From the IMG/VR virus record IMGVR_UViG_3300009537_000015, positions 1-52,600 of that record: a DNA stretch of 52,600 bases. One strand, written 5' to 3'. Below the pieces are notes generated by a model. The model was not told the origin of the DNA and did no database searches. It saw only the letters and a program-made list of their open reading frames with translations. Numbering within the stretch: the stretch's first letter is position 1; the number at the start of each line of letters is the position of its first letter. The translations under genes and the position numbers were made by a program. Shown piece after piece: positions 1 through 6,982 of the stretch. This DNA is from a virus.

Positions 1-44
1 CAAGGATAAGCAAATTATTACAAGAAAAAAAATTAAAGGAAACA

Positions 45-617
45 TTACCCCCTTCTTTCCTCATAGAGTCGTAGGGCTTCTTTGGCTTTACATCCCAAAC
101 ATTTTCCACAATCCCTTGAAACGTCAATCTCAAAATACTGCACCTTATCTTTACAAACTTTGAAAGAGTAACAATCCAATGCTTCTTTAAGCCTATCAGT
201 CAGCTCACGCTCGGCTTTGAGTTTAGCGCGTAGATCGTCACAAGCCATGTCTGATCCTTTCAAACTTAAAACGATTGCATGAACAGCCTCATTTAAGGTG
301 TTTTGTTCATAGGGGTAGTCAGTTACGAAATCTTTAATGTAATTAATTGAGTCTTTAACTTCTTCAGAGTGACTTAGTGTGTTGAGCTTATTTCGCTCTT
401 TTTCATAAGCAACCTCCGCTTCAAGCTCCCCTATTTTTTTAGACGCATCTACCCCATAAATGCCCAACTCATAAGCCCTGACTTCATTTTCAAGCTCCTT
501 AATTCGTGCGTCTTTGACCCTCAAAATCTCATCTAATTTACAATCCAAACAGTTAGAGTGTAAATATTTCCCATGACTACAAAGCTCTAAAAATCCCTCC
601 CCCGCCTTATCCCTCAT
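45..617 (-). CDS. Coiled-coil protein with terminal Cys clusters
   Basis: A 190-residue protein of unknown function. Heptad-like Glu/Lys/Leu stretches (about residues 35-85 and 125-145) predict coiled coil. Cysteine clusters lie at both ends: C13, C23 and C26 near the N-terminus, and a CGKCLGC motif near the C-terminus, which together could bind a metal. The ATG overlaps the stop of the upstream gene as ATGA, so it is probably translationally coupled. It is the most distal gene seen in the leftward operon. The function cannot be assigned from sequence. Confidence 0.75.
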   Translation of the reverse strand: MRDKAGEGFLELCSHGKYLHSNCLDCKLDEILRVKDARIKELENEVRAYELGIYGVDASKKIGELEAEVAYEKERNKLNTLSHSEEVKDSINYIKDFVTDYPYEQNTLNEAVHAIVLSLKGSDMACDDLRAKLKAERELTDRLKEALDCYSFKVCKDKVQYFEIDVSRDCGKCLGCKAKEALRLYEERRG

Positions 618-1213
618 TTCCGTAGCTCATCCTCTCCTCCTATCGGTATCTCTGAAATGGCTTTGGCGATAAAGTCTATTAGTCTTCTCCACACAGACGA
701 TTCTTCCATAATATTTCTGTCCATAATTTTTACATTCTTTGCAACTTCCACCGCCTTCTTCTTCATGTCCTCCTGGCCTTTGCGGTAATCCTCGTGTATC
801 TTTTCTTCGGTTTCTTTCCAGTCAAACTCATCGGTCAGCGTTTGTTTTAAGCTTGCGATTTCCTTCGTCGCCTCGGAGAGTTCGGTTTCCCATTCTGCAA
901 GCGTCTTCCCCTTGTATTTTAAATTCTCGACCGTAGCATAAAGGGGGTGGTGCTTCTCCAACTCCTTCACCCTCGCTTCGGTAGTCTTTAAGGTGTTGAT
1001 TGATTCCTCCAAAGCTTCTTCCGCTTCCCGCCTCTTGGATCTTTCGTGTTGGAGGGCATCTGCTATTGGCATTCTCCACACACCAAACTGACCAACTTCA
1101 TAAGAGGTCATCTCGTCAATTCGTTTATCAACGGGATAATTTGGAACGATTACTTGTCGAATAACGTTTTCAGCTATTTTAATAACTGATTCCTCCACGC
1201 TCTTATCCGTCAT
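614..1213 (-). CDS. Coiled-coil hypothetical protein
   Basis: A 199-residue, charged, mostly helical protein with a long coiled-coil centre (about residues 55-150). I chose the ATG at 1213 because it overlaps the stop of the small membrane-protein gene upstream in an ATGA junction. A GTG at 1222 would add three residues. The 3' end overlaps the next gene in the same way. Its size and coiled-coil character resemble its downstream neighbour, and the two may act together. No enzymatic motif is visible. Confidence 0.72.
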   Translation of the reverse strand: MTDKSVEESVIKIAENVIRQVIVPNYPVDKRIDEMTSYEVGQFGVWRMPIADALQHERSKRREAEEALEESINTLKTTEARVKELEKHHPLYATVENLKYKGKTLAEWETELSEATKEIASLKQTLTDEFDWKETEEKIHEDYRKGQEDMKKKAVEVAKNVKIMDRNIMEESSVWRRLIDFIAKAISEIPIGGEDELRK

Positions 1214-1338
1214 GTCCCACACCCTGATCTAAAGCCAATGAAAAACGCACCTATCACACAGAAGCCAAACGCAATCGTTAGATTTAAGATTAACCGTGCA
1301 ACACGGCGATCCAATTCTTCCCTCTCCTTATCCGTCAT
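1210..1338 (-). CDS. Small single-span membrane protein (42 aa)
   Basis: A short gene wedged exactly between two ATGA junctions: its ATG overlaps the stop of the YopX-type gene and its TGA overlaps the ATG of the coiled-coil gene. The product has a charged N-terminus (MTDKEREELDRR) and one hydrophobic helix (about residues 14-36, ILNLTIAFGFCVIGAFFIGF). The perfect nesting is the main evidence that it is real. The function is unknown; small phage membrane peptides of this kind can act in lysis control or membrane anchoring. Confidence 0.6.
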   Translation of the reverse strand: MTDKEREELDRRVARLILNLTIAFGFCVIGAFFIGFRSGCGT

Positions 1339-1754
1339 CCCTCACCACCCTTCAATAATTCGGGGTTCTCGAAGATATTCCCGGTGATTTCCAGATCCCC
1401 CTCTTCATTGGCATACCAAAGAAACATGTCGTTCCATTCCGTCCCAATTTTAAAAGAGGCGCAACGCTCACTGAACTTAACTGATGCCACACATTCCCAA
1501 GGCGGTTCGAATTGTATGACTTTTAATATATCCCCCTCATAGATTTCCTTGCCGTTCTTGTCGCGGAGGCCCGTGCTTTGTATCAAAGTAAGGTCGTATA
1601 ATGATTCAAAATGTCCGTCAGAGTCATAATATCCTGCTTGCAATCCGTATTCTGTGTACCGAAGAATTTCAAACTCGGGACAACCGAAGTAATACATTTT
1701 GAATGGTGCTGTTGAATACTCTTTAGCCCACGCCCTATAACGATGCTCTCTCAT
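1335..1754 (-). CDS. YopX-domain protein
   Basis: A 139-residue protein with the hallmarks of the YopX family found in many phages: an N-terminal RYRAW segment, a central STGLRDKNGKEIYEGDILK motif (about residues 60-78) and a C-terminal ITGNIFENPELL. The biochemical role of the family is not established. The start is supported by AAGGAGGAA a few bases upstream of the ATG at 1754. It heads a run of ATGA-coupled genes leading leftward. Confidence 0.85.
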   Translation of the reverse strand: MREHRYRAWAKEYSTAPFKMYYFGCPEFEILRYTEYGLQAGYYDSDGHFESLYDLTLIQSTGLRDKNGKEIYEGDILKVIQFEPPWECVASVKFSERCASFKIGTEWNDMFLWYANEEGDLEITGNIFENPELLKGGEG

Positions 1755-1791
1755 CCCCCGTTCCTCCTTGGTTATTCATTACGGCTCACCC

Positions 1792-1956
1792 CTAGTTAAG
1801 ATTCTTCCATTCTTTTAATTCATCCAGCATTTGATCCATCTTAGCCTTGAATAAATTGATAAGCATTTCTGAGGTCTGATCATTAGCTTTTAGTTCTTCA
1901 ACACTTATTTCAATACTTGCTTCATACGCTAGTTTATTTTTCATGGGTTTGATCAT
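1792..1956 (-). CDS. Small helical hypothetical protein (54 aa)
   Basis: A short gene reading MIKPMKNKLAYEASIEIS at its start and ending MLDELKEWKNLN. It has an acidic, amphipathic helical composition. A purine-rich GAGGTGATGG lies directly upstream of the ATG; a second in-frame ATG at 1944 is possible. It fills an otherwise empty gap between two operon genes on the same strand, and its codon use is like theirs. No family is recognised. Confidence 0.5.
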   Translation of the reverse strand: MIKPMKNKLAYEASIEISVEELKANDQTSEMLINLFKAKMDQMLDELKEWKNLN

Positions 1957-1967
1957 ACCATCACCTC

Positions 1968-1983
1968 ACTCCCTAGTTGCTTG
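1968..1983. repeat. 16-bp repeat carrying a Shine-Dalgarno, copy 1
   Basis: Identical to 2245-2260 (minus-strand reading CAAGCAACTAGGGAGT). Each copy places AGGGAG just upstream of a leftward start codon. The copy at 2245 also encodes the last codons and the stop of the upstream gene. A related sequence lies just upstream of the start at 4436. Confidence 0.6.
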
Positions 1984-1988
1984 CTGTT

Positions 1989-2240
1989 TTAAAAAAGACC
2001 ATCCTCAGCAATTCTCTGTAAAGTTTTTAGCTCATTGTTCCAGTTGTTCAAAACATCATTCTTGAGTATAGTTACAAGGGAAATAGCTTGCGACCAATTC
2101 CCTTTTCCATATTGAAAAAACATCTCACCGTTTTTATCTTTATCCGCGTAAGTCTGATAGGCAAGCACCATACAAACGCTTCTTCTTTCAATCTCTTTAA
2201 CCAAATCGTCAAATTGGACTAGACTTAAATCATTGTTCAT
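1989..2240 (-). CDS. Hypothetical protein (83 aa)
   Basis: A small protein with predicted helices and no recognisable motif. The ATG at 2240 is preceded by the repeated CAACTAGGGAGT element, which supplies the ribosome-binding site. It belongs to the leftward early operon by strand and spacing, with a 9-bp gap to the upstream gene. Function unknown. Confidence 0.65.
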   Translation of the reverse strand: MNNDLSLVQFDDLVKEIERRSVCMVLAYQTYADKDKNGEMFFQYGKGNWSQAISLVTILKNDVLNNWNNELKTLQRIAEDGLF

Positions 2241-2244
2241 ATTT

Positions 2245-2260
2245 ACTCCCTAGTTGCTTG
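2245..2260. repeat. 16-bp repeat carrying a Shine-Dalgarno, copy 2
   Basis: An exact copy of 1968-1983. It spans the 3' end of the gene at 2250-2426 and gives AGGGAG to the gene starting at 2240. Confidence 0.6.
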
Positions 2261-2426
2261 GTTGGGGGTTCAAAAAGTCATAGATTATCCTGAAACAAAC
2301 TCTACAGTCATCGGTATCAAGCTCTTTGAGTCCCGCTTCTTTTCTCGCAGGGTTCACTTCCTTTTTAACGTATCGTACAAATTCGTCTTGTTTGGTGTAG
2401 TATTCCTCAGTCGATTCTATTGACAT
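2250..2426 (-). CDS. Hypothetical protein (58 aa)
   Basis: The ATG at 2426 is preferred because a strong AAAGGAGGGG lies just upstream. An ATG at 2477 would extend the protein but would overlap the upstream gene and has no such site. The product starts MSIESTEEYYTKQDEF, is charged and helical, and holds two cysteines in a DDCRVCF segment. No family is recognised. Confidence 0.55.
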   Translation of the reverse strand: MSIESTEEYYTKQDEFVRYVKKEVNPARKEAGLKELDTDDCRVCFRIIYDFLNPQPSN

Positions 2427-2451
2427 TCCCCCTCCTTTCCCCGTGATGGGG

Positions 2452-2748
2452 TTAAACACAATCTCCGTTATAACCATCCCCGTAGTGGTCGTTATATTCC
2501 ATGCACTCTAAGCACTCACAGTCATCATCATGCTCTTCTGGCTCTTTCATTCTACCCCTCCCGTTTAAGTTCTCTGTTGGTTGTTCATTGGGTCTTACAT
2601 TCCAGCCGGAAACATGGATTGGATTTATCTTCCGCATCGGATGGCCTTTGGGGATACCCGCCTTGTCGTAAATTTTTTGAATCCTCTTTCTGGCCGCTTT
2701 TCCCATCGCATAAGCCATAGACTTGAAATCATCCGCGTCCACACTCAT
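2452..2748 (-). CDS. Hypothetical acidic protein with a Cys pair
   Basis: A 98-residue protein with a basic N-terminal half (AARKRIQKIYDKAG) and a strongly acidic C-terminal tail rich in Asp/Glu/Tyr that contains CECLEC. The charge asymmetry suggests a nucleic-acid or protein contact surface, but this is inference. It is in the leftward operon. Between it and the upstream gene lies only an ATGA-overlapping 12-codon reading frame that I do not call. Confidence 0.6.
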   Translation of the reverse strand: MSVDADDFKSMAYAMGKAARKRIQKIYDKAGIPKGHPMRKINPIHVSGWNVRPNEQPTENLNGRGRMKEPEEHDDDCECLECMEYNDHYGDGYNGDCV

Positions 2749-2788
2749 CCCCTCAATTCTTCAAGACGTTCTAAACACTCCATAGCCG

Positions 2789-3025
2789 TTATCCTTTCTT
2801 GCCAAACATGGCGTCTTGAGTCATAGCAATCGCCTGGGCCGTTGTTCTTTGACCTTGAAGAACCCCATCCGCAAACTGTTTTCTCGAATACTCGTCAGCC
2901 CAAACAATCAAATCCTCAACATCTAAATCTGCTAACCAATCCTCAAAATCATCAGGCATACAATCATCCGTTCCAACGTATTGTTTGCCGTGTTTTTCCA
3001 TTAGGTAATCTTTAAAATCTTTCAT
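2789..3025 (-). CDS. Hypothetical acidic protein (78 aa)
   Basis: A small, acidic, helical protein (MKDFKDYLMEKHGKQY at its start) containing two CMPDDFEDWLADL-like acidic helices. The ATG at 3025 follows AAGGAGGATGAG, a good ribosome-binding site. It is the first gene downstream of the structured RNA region, so RNA processing or a read-through transcript could feed it. Function unknown. Confidence 0.65.
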   Translation of the reverse strand: MKDFKDYLMEKHGKQYVGTDDCMPDDFEDWLADLDVEDLIVWADEYSRKQFADGVLQGQRTTAQAIAMTQDAMFGKKG

Positions 3026-3047
3026 CTCATCCTCCTTGTTATTTAGT

Positions 3048-3159
3048 GCTGTGTCCCTGGCAGTTGGTCTGCAACAACGGATGGAATCGAACCATCATTC
3101 TCAAGTAGAAGCGTTTTAAGCCCCAGACTTGTCAGGGTACCACCCCACAAGGACACAGC
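3048..3159 (-). ncRNA. tRNA-like structured RNA (unusual 5-helix fold)
   Basis: The ends form a perfect 9-bp stem (3048-3056 with 3151-3159). Read on the minus strand it contains a D-arm-like hairpin (GGG, loop with TGGTA, CCC), an extended anticodon-like arm (CAAGT/ACTTG then GGGGC/GCTTC around TTAAAAC), a 5-base variable-like linker and a canonical T arm (GATGG TTCGATT CCATC, 3080-3096). An extra GCAG/CTGC hairpin lies between the T arm and the closing stem. The last feature and the enlarged anticodon arm rule out an ordinary tRNA. It may be a degenerate tRNA or a tRNA mimic. No gene overlaps it. Confidence 0.5.
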
Positions 3160-3495
3160 GTTAATTGGTGTGGGGGTAGGGAAACGATCCCAATTAGTCT
3201 GCTTATTGTTCGTCAATGATTAGTCGTGACAAGTGGACTAACTCGCATTGTCGACACCTACGCCTTTAACGCTCCCCACATGATCGCTGACTGTTCGGCA
3301 GGATTCCCCACCCTGCGCCTACGAGAACGAGTTGTCATTAGATCGTTCTCGCGTTCATCTCTCTTACCTCGGCCTGACCACCGCGAACAGTCAACATTTG
3401 GTGACTGACTGGCGGGGAATAGCCCCACAATGCTTTCACCCCATTATTTTTTATGCCCACCTTACGGCTGCAAAGGGGCCACAGTCAGTCATGTT
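3158..3495 (-). ncRNA. Large multi-stem structured RNA candidate
   Basis: About 340 bases with no plausible gene but three long-range stems. They are 3158-3164/3266-3272 (7 bp, continued by 3167-3171/3254-3258), 3288-3297/3384-3393 (10 bp) and 3402-3411/3482-3491 (10 bp). Inside lie hairpins 3220-3225/3236-3241, 3298-3302/3312-3316, 3322-3330/3343-3351 (9 bp) and a GGGG/CCCC hairpin at 3414-3426. The minus strand is assumed because the flanking genes and the adjacent tRNA-like element are on it. Large ornate RNAs (GOLLD, ROOL) are known in phages near tRNAs; no specific match is claimed. Confidence 0.5.
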
Positions 3496-3503
3496 TCAAA
3501 GAA

Positions 3504-3761
3504 CTAATCTTCTAAATGAGCTTTAACTCGCTCTGCCACATCTTCCGCTGGAACCTTCTCAAGAGCCACAAGCATTTCTTTTACCAAGGGCTTTTTTGAG
3601 AGATTTCGGAAATCTTCTTTGGAATAACTCTTAAACTTCTTTCTAAACGTCCTCACCGTCCCAAAATGGGATGGATTTGCCGATTGGTTTAATCCCATAG
3701 TCGCCTCTAAAAAAGGTGTCTGTCGATAAATAGGATCTTCTAGAATATCCCGTGAGAGCAT
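3504..3761 (-). CDS. Hypothetical protein (85 aa)
   Basis: A basic, helical 85-residue protein (centre FRKKFKSYSKEDFRNLSKK). Its ATG overlaps the stop of the upstream gene in a TAATG junction, so translation is probably coupled. It is the last gene before the structured RNA region. No domain is recognised. Confidence 0.62.
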   Translation of the reverse strand: MLSRDILEDPIYRQTPFLEATMGLNQSANPSHFGTVRTFRKKFKSYSKEDFRNLSKKPLVKEMLVALEKVPAEDVAERVKAHLED

Positions 3762-4231
3762 TACCCTTCGCCATCCTTAAGGATGTCCTCAATCGACACG
3801 TCATTATCCCACTGAGCAATAAAGAAAAGGTCATCACAACCCTCGATCCCTCCGAAAATAATAGGGTCGGGCCTTTCCTCGACCGTCTCAATATCGGCCA
3901 CTTGAAAGTAGTCAAAACAACCCCTTTCTTTAGCTTCTTTAACCTTAAGTAGGACCTCCATTGGTGGGGTTTTCGGTGATTTTGAAATTTCCGTGAGGCG
4001 TAATTGGTCGTAGATTTCTATTTCTCGACGACGGCCGAACCCGTCTTGCACAACCTTAGTTCCGAGCGTTTTCATCTTAAGAGCCTCCTGAAATCTTTCC
4101 AACGCTTCGGGCGACATAAACCTGTAATGTTCATATGCCACCGCAAGTTTAGTCTTTAGCGCAATATTCTTTTTTACTTTCTCAGCCGCTTTTCCAAACC
4201 CCAATTCTTCTAACAGTTCCAATGTTTTCAT
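3761..4231 (-). CDS. Hypothetical protein (156 aa)
   Basis: The start at 4231 is chosen because AAAGGAGGAAAC lies immediately upstream of that ATG; a GTG at 4258 would put this site inside the gene. The product begins MKTLELLEELGFGKAAEKV, has a helical N-terminal half and a mixed C-terminal half with IIFGGIEGCDDLFFIAQWD. No family is recognised. It overlaps the next gene by one base. Confidence 0.68.
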   Translation of the reverse strand: MKTLELLEELGFGKAAEKVKKNIALKTKLAVAYEHYRFMSPEALERFQEALKMKTLGTKVVQDGFGRRREIEIYDQLRLTEISKSPKTPPMEVLLKVKEAKERGCFDYFQVADIETVEERPDPIIFGGIEGCDDLFFIAQWDNDVSIEDILKDGEG

Positions 4232-4244
4232 GTTTCCTCCTTTG

Positions 4245-4436
4245 TTATTTAATCCCACACTTGCTATTCGGTTTAGACTTCGCCTTCCACTTCTCCACTG
4301 TAATCGGCTGAATCCTTACTGCTACGCCTTTTCCTGATCCCTTCACGACTCTCCCAGAACATCTAACATCAACTACATCCACCCTCGGCATCGGTGTTAA
4401 GAGAGCGTTGAAGAAGATAATCAATTCAAGTGTCAT
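4245..4436 (-). CDS. Hypothetical basic protein (63 aa)
   Basis: A short protein with a hydrophobic start (MTLELIIFFNALLTPMP) and a basic, beta-like remainder rich in Val, Lys and Gly. A site AGGGAGTT precedes the ATG at 4436 within a sequence related to the 16-bp repeats at 1968 and 2245. Function unknown. Confidence 0.5.
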   Translation of the reverse strand: MTLELIIFFNALLTPMPRVDVVDVRCSGRVVKGSGKGVAVRIQPITVEKWKAKSKPNSKCGIK

Positions 4437-4461
4437 AACTCCCTATCCAGTTGTTTACACA

Positions 4462-4650
4462 TTAACTCTTGACAGTAGAATTTCTAACATAAAGGTCTGC
4501 CAAATAAGTTAGTTGCCCAAAACTAATTTCGTCTAAAATATTATTGTAATCTAAGTGCCGGTCTAAATTATTAATAAACAAAGACTCCTCATTATTTAAA
4601 CCAACACCTTTCAATCTAATTACCATTTCTTCAAAAGGGGACGTCTTCAT
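4462..4650 (-). CDS. Small hypothetical protein (62 aa)
   Basis: Starts MKTSPFEEMVIRLKG and overlaps the 3' end of the SSB-like gene by 20 bp. An ATG at 4626 is an alternative start. The layout (LNNEESLFINNLDRHL then ISFGQLTYLADLYVR) resembles small phage helix-turn proteins in which a short acidic helix is followed by an LS-x-x-Q-x-x-x-L segment. The role of such proteins is unknown. Confidence 0.5.
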   Translation of the reverse strand: MKTSPFEEMVIRLKGVGLNNEESLFINNLDRHLDYNNILDEISFGQLTYLADLYVRNSTVKS

Positions 4651-5146
4651 CGGGTTGCATCTCTCCCATGTTTTCAGGATCAAATGGCGCTGCTTTTTTA
4701 AAGGCATGATCTTCTATTACGCGATCCACCGACCATCTGGTGTCCGGGCCCTGGCCAGTCCTCTCGATCATAACCCTGTCGCCCTTAGTGGGTTGTAAGA
4801 CGCAAAACGCCTCATACAGGGGCCGAGATCCGCTATCAAGCTTTCCCTCGGCAAAAACATAGCTAATATAAAACCCTTTAGGGAAGCGCTCGTCGTAGTA
4901 CCTGTTTTTAAAAGCCTCACCTGAAGCGTTTTTGATCTTGTTTCCCTGTGAATCCGTTGCCCATTCCGGGTACGAATAAGGCAGCATATATTTAAGCTTA
5001 TCGGCCCAGGATTTGGCGTTTTTTTTCGTTGGGGGGTCGTCCTCGTTTGCGATCTTTTCATAACCAAGATAAGTCAGGGTTATGGGTTTGTCTTGGAAAT
5101 CGGCGTTCTTAAAAAATTTACTTCTGTTCGGGAATTTCTCTTCCAT
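4631..5146 (-). CDS. Putative single-stranded DNA-binding protein
   Basis: A 171-residue protein ending in an acidic tail with tip DEDVPF, the signature by which bacterial and phage SSBs recruit partners. The body (residues 15-150) is beta-rich with many aromatics, as expected for an OB fold, including GFYISYVFAEG and WSVDRVIED. A good GGAGG lies before the ATG at 5146. It sits two genes downstream of a PD-(D/E)XK nuclease, a typical recombination setting. The OB fold itself is inferred, not seen as a clear family match. Confidence 0.5.
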   Translation of the reverse strand: MEEKFPNRSKFFKNADFQDKPITLTYLGYEKIANEDDPPTKKNAKSWADKLKYMLPYSYPEWATDSQGNKIKNASGEAFKNRYYDERFPKGFYISYVFAEGKLDSGSRPLYEAFCVLQPTKGDRVMIERTGQGPDTRWSVDRVIEDHAFKKAAPFDPENMGEMQPDEDVPF

Positions 5147-5396
5147 TTTCTGGCCTCCATTTTATTTTAAATTCTTTGAATGAGTTTTTTCCTGTTAATT
5201 TATTCCTAAATGACGGTATTTTTGATAGCCTTTCCACCCCTTTTCCTAGGGCTATTTTCTCCAGTTCTGATTTAGAAAGTCGCATTTCAACTTCACCGAC
5301 CTTTATCACGGCCGACCCAAAACTTACAGCATCTGCTATCTCAAAATCACGCAGCGAAACATAACCACCGATTACTCGGGTCTTTTCAAACATCAT
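5118..5396 (-). CDS. Hypothetical protein (92 aa)
   Basis: A small beta/alpha protein (MMFEKTRVIGGYVSLRDFE at its start) lying between the nuclease and SSB-like genes. Its start overlaps the nuclease stop (ATGA) and its end overlaps the SSB-like gene by 29 bp. The context suggests a recombination or replication accessory. No motif is recognised. Confidence 0.6.
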   Translation of the reverse strand: MMFEKTRVIGGYVSLRDFEIADAVSFGSAVIKVGEVEMRLSKSELEKIALGKGVERLSKIPSFRNKLTGKNSFKEFKIKWRPENGREIPEQK

Positions 5397-6175
5397 AGGC
5401 CATAAACCTCTTTGAACGCGTTTCTTTTGGCTCCGAAAGTCATTGCCTTCAGGATATATTTAGGATCATCCCTTTTTAGAACATCAATTTTGTTGTTTTT
5501 CATGTCAAACACCGCTATTTGTGGCAGCGGTTTGCTTAAAGACTCATTATAAGAAACTAATTGCGCCATATCATATTGCCCGGTCTTAACATCCGTTAAG
5601 GTTTCTATCGCATCAACCCCGACATTGAAATCAACCTCCCCGGAATAGCGCATTTTCTTGTGGAAAACCTCATATTTCGGTTTGTATAAACTAACGTCGA
5701 TTCTGTCTTTGTGCGTTTCCCAAAACTTTTTCGGGCAGACATCATCATAAGACAATTTCTCAAGCTTTCGGGTATAATCAACCCACTCTCCAGATGTCAA
5801 GAAATGAACGAAAACCTCTTCTACCTCCTCTCCCCGGATAGCATATTCAGGACTAATGCCATCTGGCAGACCGTTCGGATTAAGGATAGACGTCACCGAC
5901 GGATACATGATACCGTCTTTTTCTCTTATCCTGAGGCCGGTTGTGTCTTTTTTGCGCGATGCTTCAAAAGCCTCCCAAGCAGCGGAACAACGATCATCAA
6001 TCTTTTTCTTAAGCATTTCATAAGCCTTTGTGCATTCATCTTCTATTTTATCCGCCGGCACGTTTGAGAAAGTCATTGTGATCTTCTCATTAAACATTGG
6101 CCCGTCTTGTGCGTACTGAACTTTTTGCGGTAGTTTTAGTGTTCTGCCATAGTGTATTTCGCGTGTGACTATCAT
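5393..6175 (-). CDS. PD-(D/E)XK superfamily nuclease (RecB/Cas4-like)
   Basis: A 260-residue protein whose C-terminal half carries the nuclease core: YSGEVDFNVG (the catalytic D of motif II), ETLTDVKTGQYD (the D-x-K of motif III, followed by TG) and QLVSYNESLSK (the downstream Q/Y motif). Upstream is a PSVTSILNPNG segment typical of phage RecB-like exonucleases that load on DNA ends. It probably resects DNA for recombination together with the SSB-like protein. The start ATG overlaps the previous stop (ATGA). Confidence 0.78.
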   Translation of the reverse strand: MIVTREIHYGRTLKLPQKVQYAQDGPMFNEKITMTFSNVPADKIEDECTKAYEMLKKKIDDRCSAAWEAFEASRKKDTTGLRIREKDGIMYPSVTSILNPNGLPDGISPEYAIRGEEVEEVFVHFLTSGEWVDYTRKLEKLSYDDVCPKKFWETHKDRIDVSLYKPKYEVFHKKMRYSGEVDFNVGVDAIETLTDVKTGQYDMAQLVSYNESLSKPLPQIAVFDMKNNKIDVLKRDDPKYILKAMTFGAKRNAFKEVYGL

Positions 6176-6402
6176 GGGTTAACTCCTATAAACTCGGTTG
6201 TCATTAAGATTTTTTTTCTTTTTCTATCATTTTCGCGGATTTGCCAGCAGCCGTTATATTTCTCGATTTGGTCAACCATAAAGTCGATGTTAATCGCGCA
6301 ATCGACTAATTCGGAAACCTCTCTGAGACACTGTTTTTTTGTGTTCCCGTCGACTACGGGCAAGCCAAGAATTTCTCTTTTTGATTTACTTACAGGGTTC
6401 AT
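6172..6402 (-). CDS. Hypothetical protein (76 aa)
   Basis: A small basic protein between the transglycosylase and nuclease genes, linked to both by ATGA overlaps. It contains two well-separated Cys residues and a basic stretch (RENDRKRKK). No family is recognised. Confidence 0.58.
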   Translation of the reverse strand: MNPVSKSKREILGLPVVDGNTKKQCLREVSELVDCAINIDFMVDQIEKYNGCWQIRENDRKRKKILMTTEFIGVNP

Positions 6403-6812
6403 CGGATACCGCCTTCCGCCTCGAGAGCATAACGTTTTAAATATTCAACCGTTTCGTCTGGGATGCGTTTTTTCTCTACCAGATAATTGATACCGGCGTT
6501 ATACGCAATTAATCTGTTTTCTATTGTGTCTTCAATGTCAAAGTAACGCAACATTTGAGGGATTCTAATCCCCATATACCACCAGCCAACTAAGGCATTG
6601 ATATGTCCGACAAACAAGTCATCATAAGTAAAACTTGTTCCGAACTTTTGGTTGTACTCGGCCAACGCAGGTTTTCCAACACCGTACAAACCACGCGCGC
6701 AACAGCTTTCGGCCCTTTCATAACCGCTTGATTCTAAATGCTTTATGATGCTCATGTCGACCGTATTCCCGGCCTGACTTAAAACAATTGCGCCTATGAT
6801 TAAGGTTTTCGT
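6399..6812 (-). CDS. Lytic transglycosylase-like protein, possible ACG start
   Basis: The core from 6755 (118 aa) has the SLT/lysozyme-like pattern: ESSGYERAESCCARGLYGV, with the likely catalytic Glu in ESSG, then a WWYMGIR helix and RLIAYNAGINYLVEKKRIP, matching the AYNAG motif. The conventional ATG at 6755 leaves almost nothing before the catalytic Glu. The frame stays open upstream and encodes KTLIIGAIVLSQAGNTVD, a signal-peptide-like segment. It begins at an ACG (6812) placed 6 bases after AAAGGGG. I prefer that start; the product would then be 137 aa, exported, and act on peptidoglycan. Confidence 0.68.
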   Translation of the reverse strand, partial: TKTLIIGAIVLSQAGNTVDMSIIKHLESSGYERAESCCARGLYGVGKPALAEYNQKFGTSFTYDDLFVGHINALVGWWYMGIRIPQMLRYFDIEDTIENRLIAYNAGINYLVEKKRIPDETVEYLKRYALEAEGGIR

Positions 6813-6982
6813 TGGTTACCCCTTTCTTTATGTTTCCATCGCCTTAGGTCAATGTTCGTCCACTCTTCCGCTGCTTCTTGCGCCTTTTTCTTAATCCAAG
6901 GGTCAATGACTTCCTCGGTAAATCTGGCAAGTATCATCTCATATTCTGCCGGCGTTCCCTTCTGCAATGGTTCATCTTTCAT
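6800..6982 (-). CDS. Hypothetical protein (60 aa)
   Basis: A charged, helical small protein (MKDEPLQKGTPAEYEMILAR) between the HTH regulator and the transglycosylase. Its 3' end contains the ribosome-binding site and the probable ACG start of the transglycosylase. It overlaps the HTH gene by 11 bp. Function unknown. Confidence 0.58.
   Translation of the reverse strand: MKDEPLQKGTPAEYEMILARFTEEVIDPWIKKKAQEAAEEWTNIDLRRWKHKERGNQRKP

Noticed and set aside
3079-3120. Ordinary tRNA-Leu (UAA) gene
   Set aside because: The T arm is good, but the anticodon stem is mispaired in the Leu register and an extra hairpin separates T arm and acceptor, so a standard cloverleaf cannot form.
3048-3495. tmRNA covering the whole structured region
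   Set aside because: No 5' GGGG-type tRNA half pairs with the 3' end, and no tag-peptide frame ending in alanines was found on either strand.
3226-3526. Plus-strand open frames of 60-64 codons in the RNA region
   Set aside because: They lie across the long stems, lack ribosome-binding sites and have no protein-like composition.
4768-5067. 99-codon minus-strand frame inside the SSB-like gene
   Set aside because: Shifted-frame shadow rich in Arg/Thr/Pro; the SSB-like frame has motif, start site and context.
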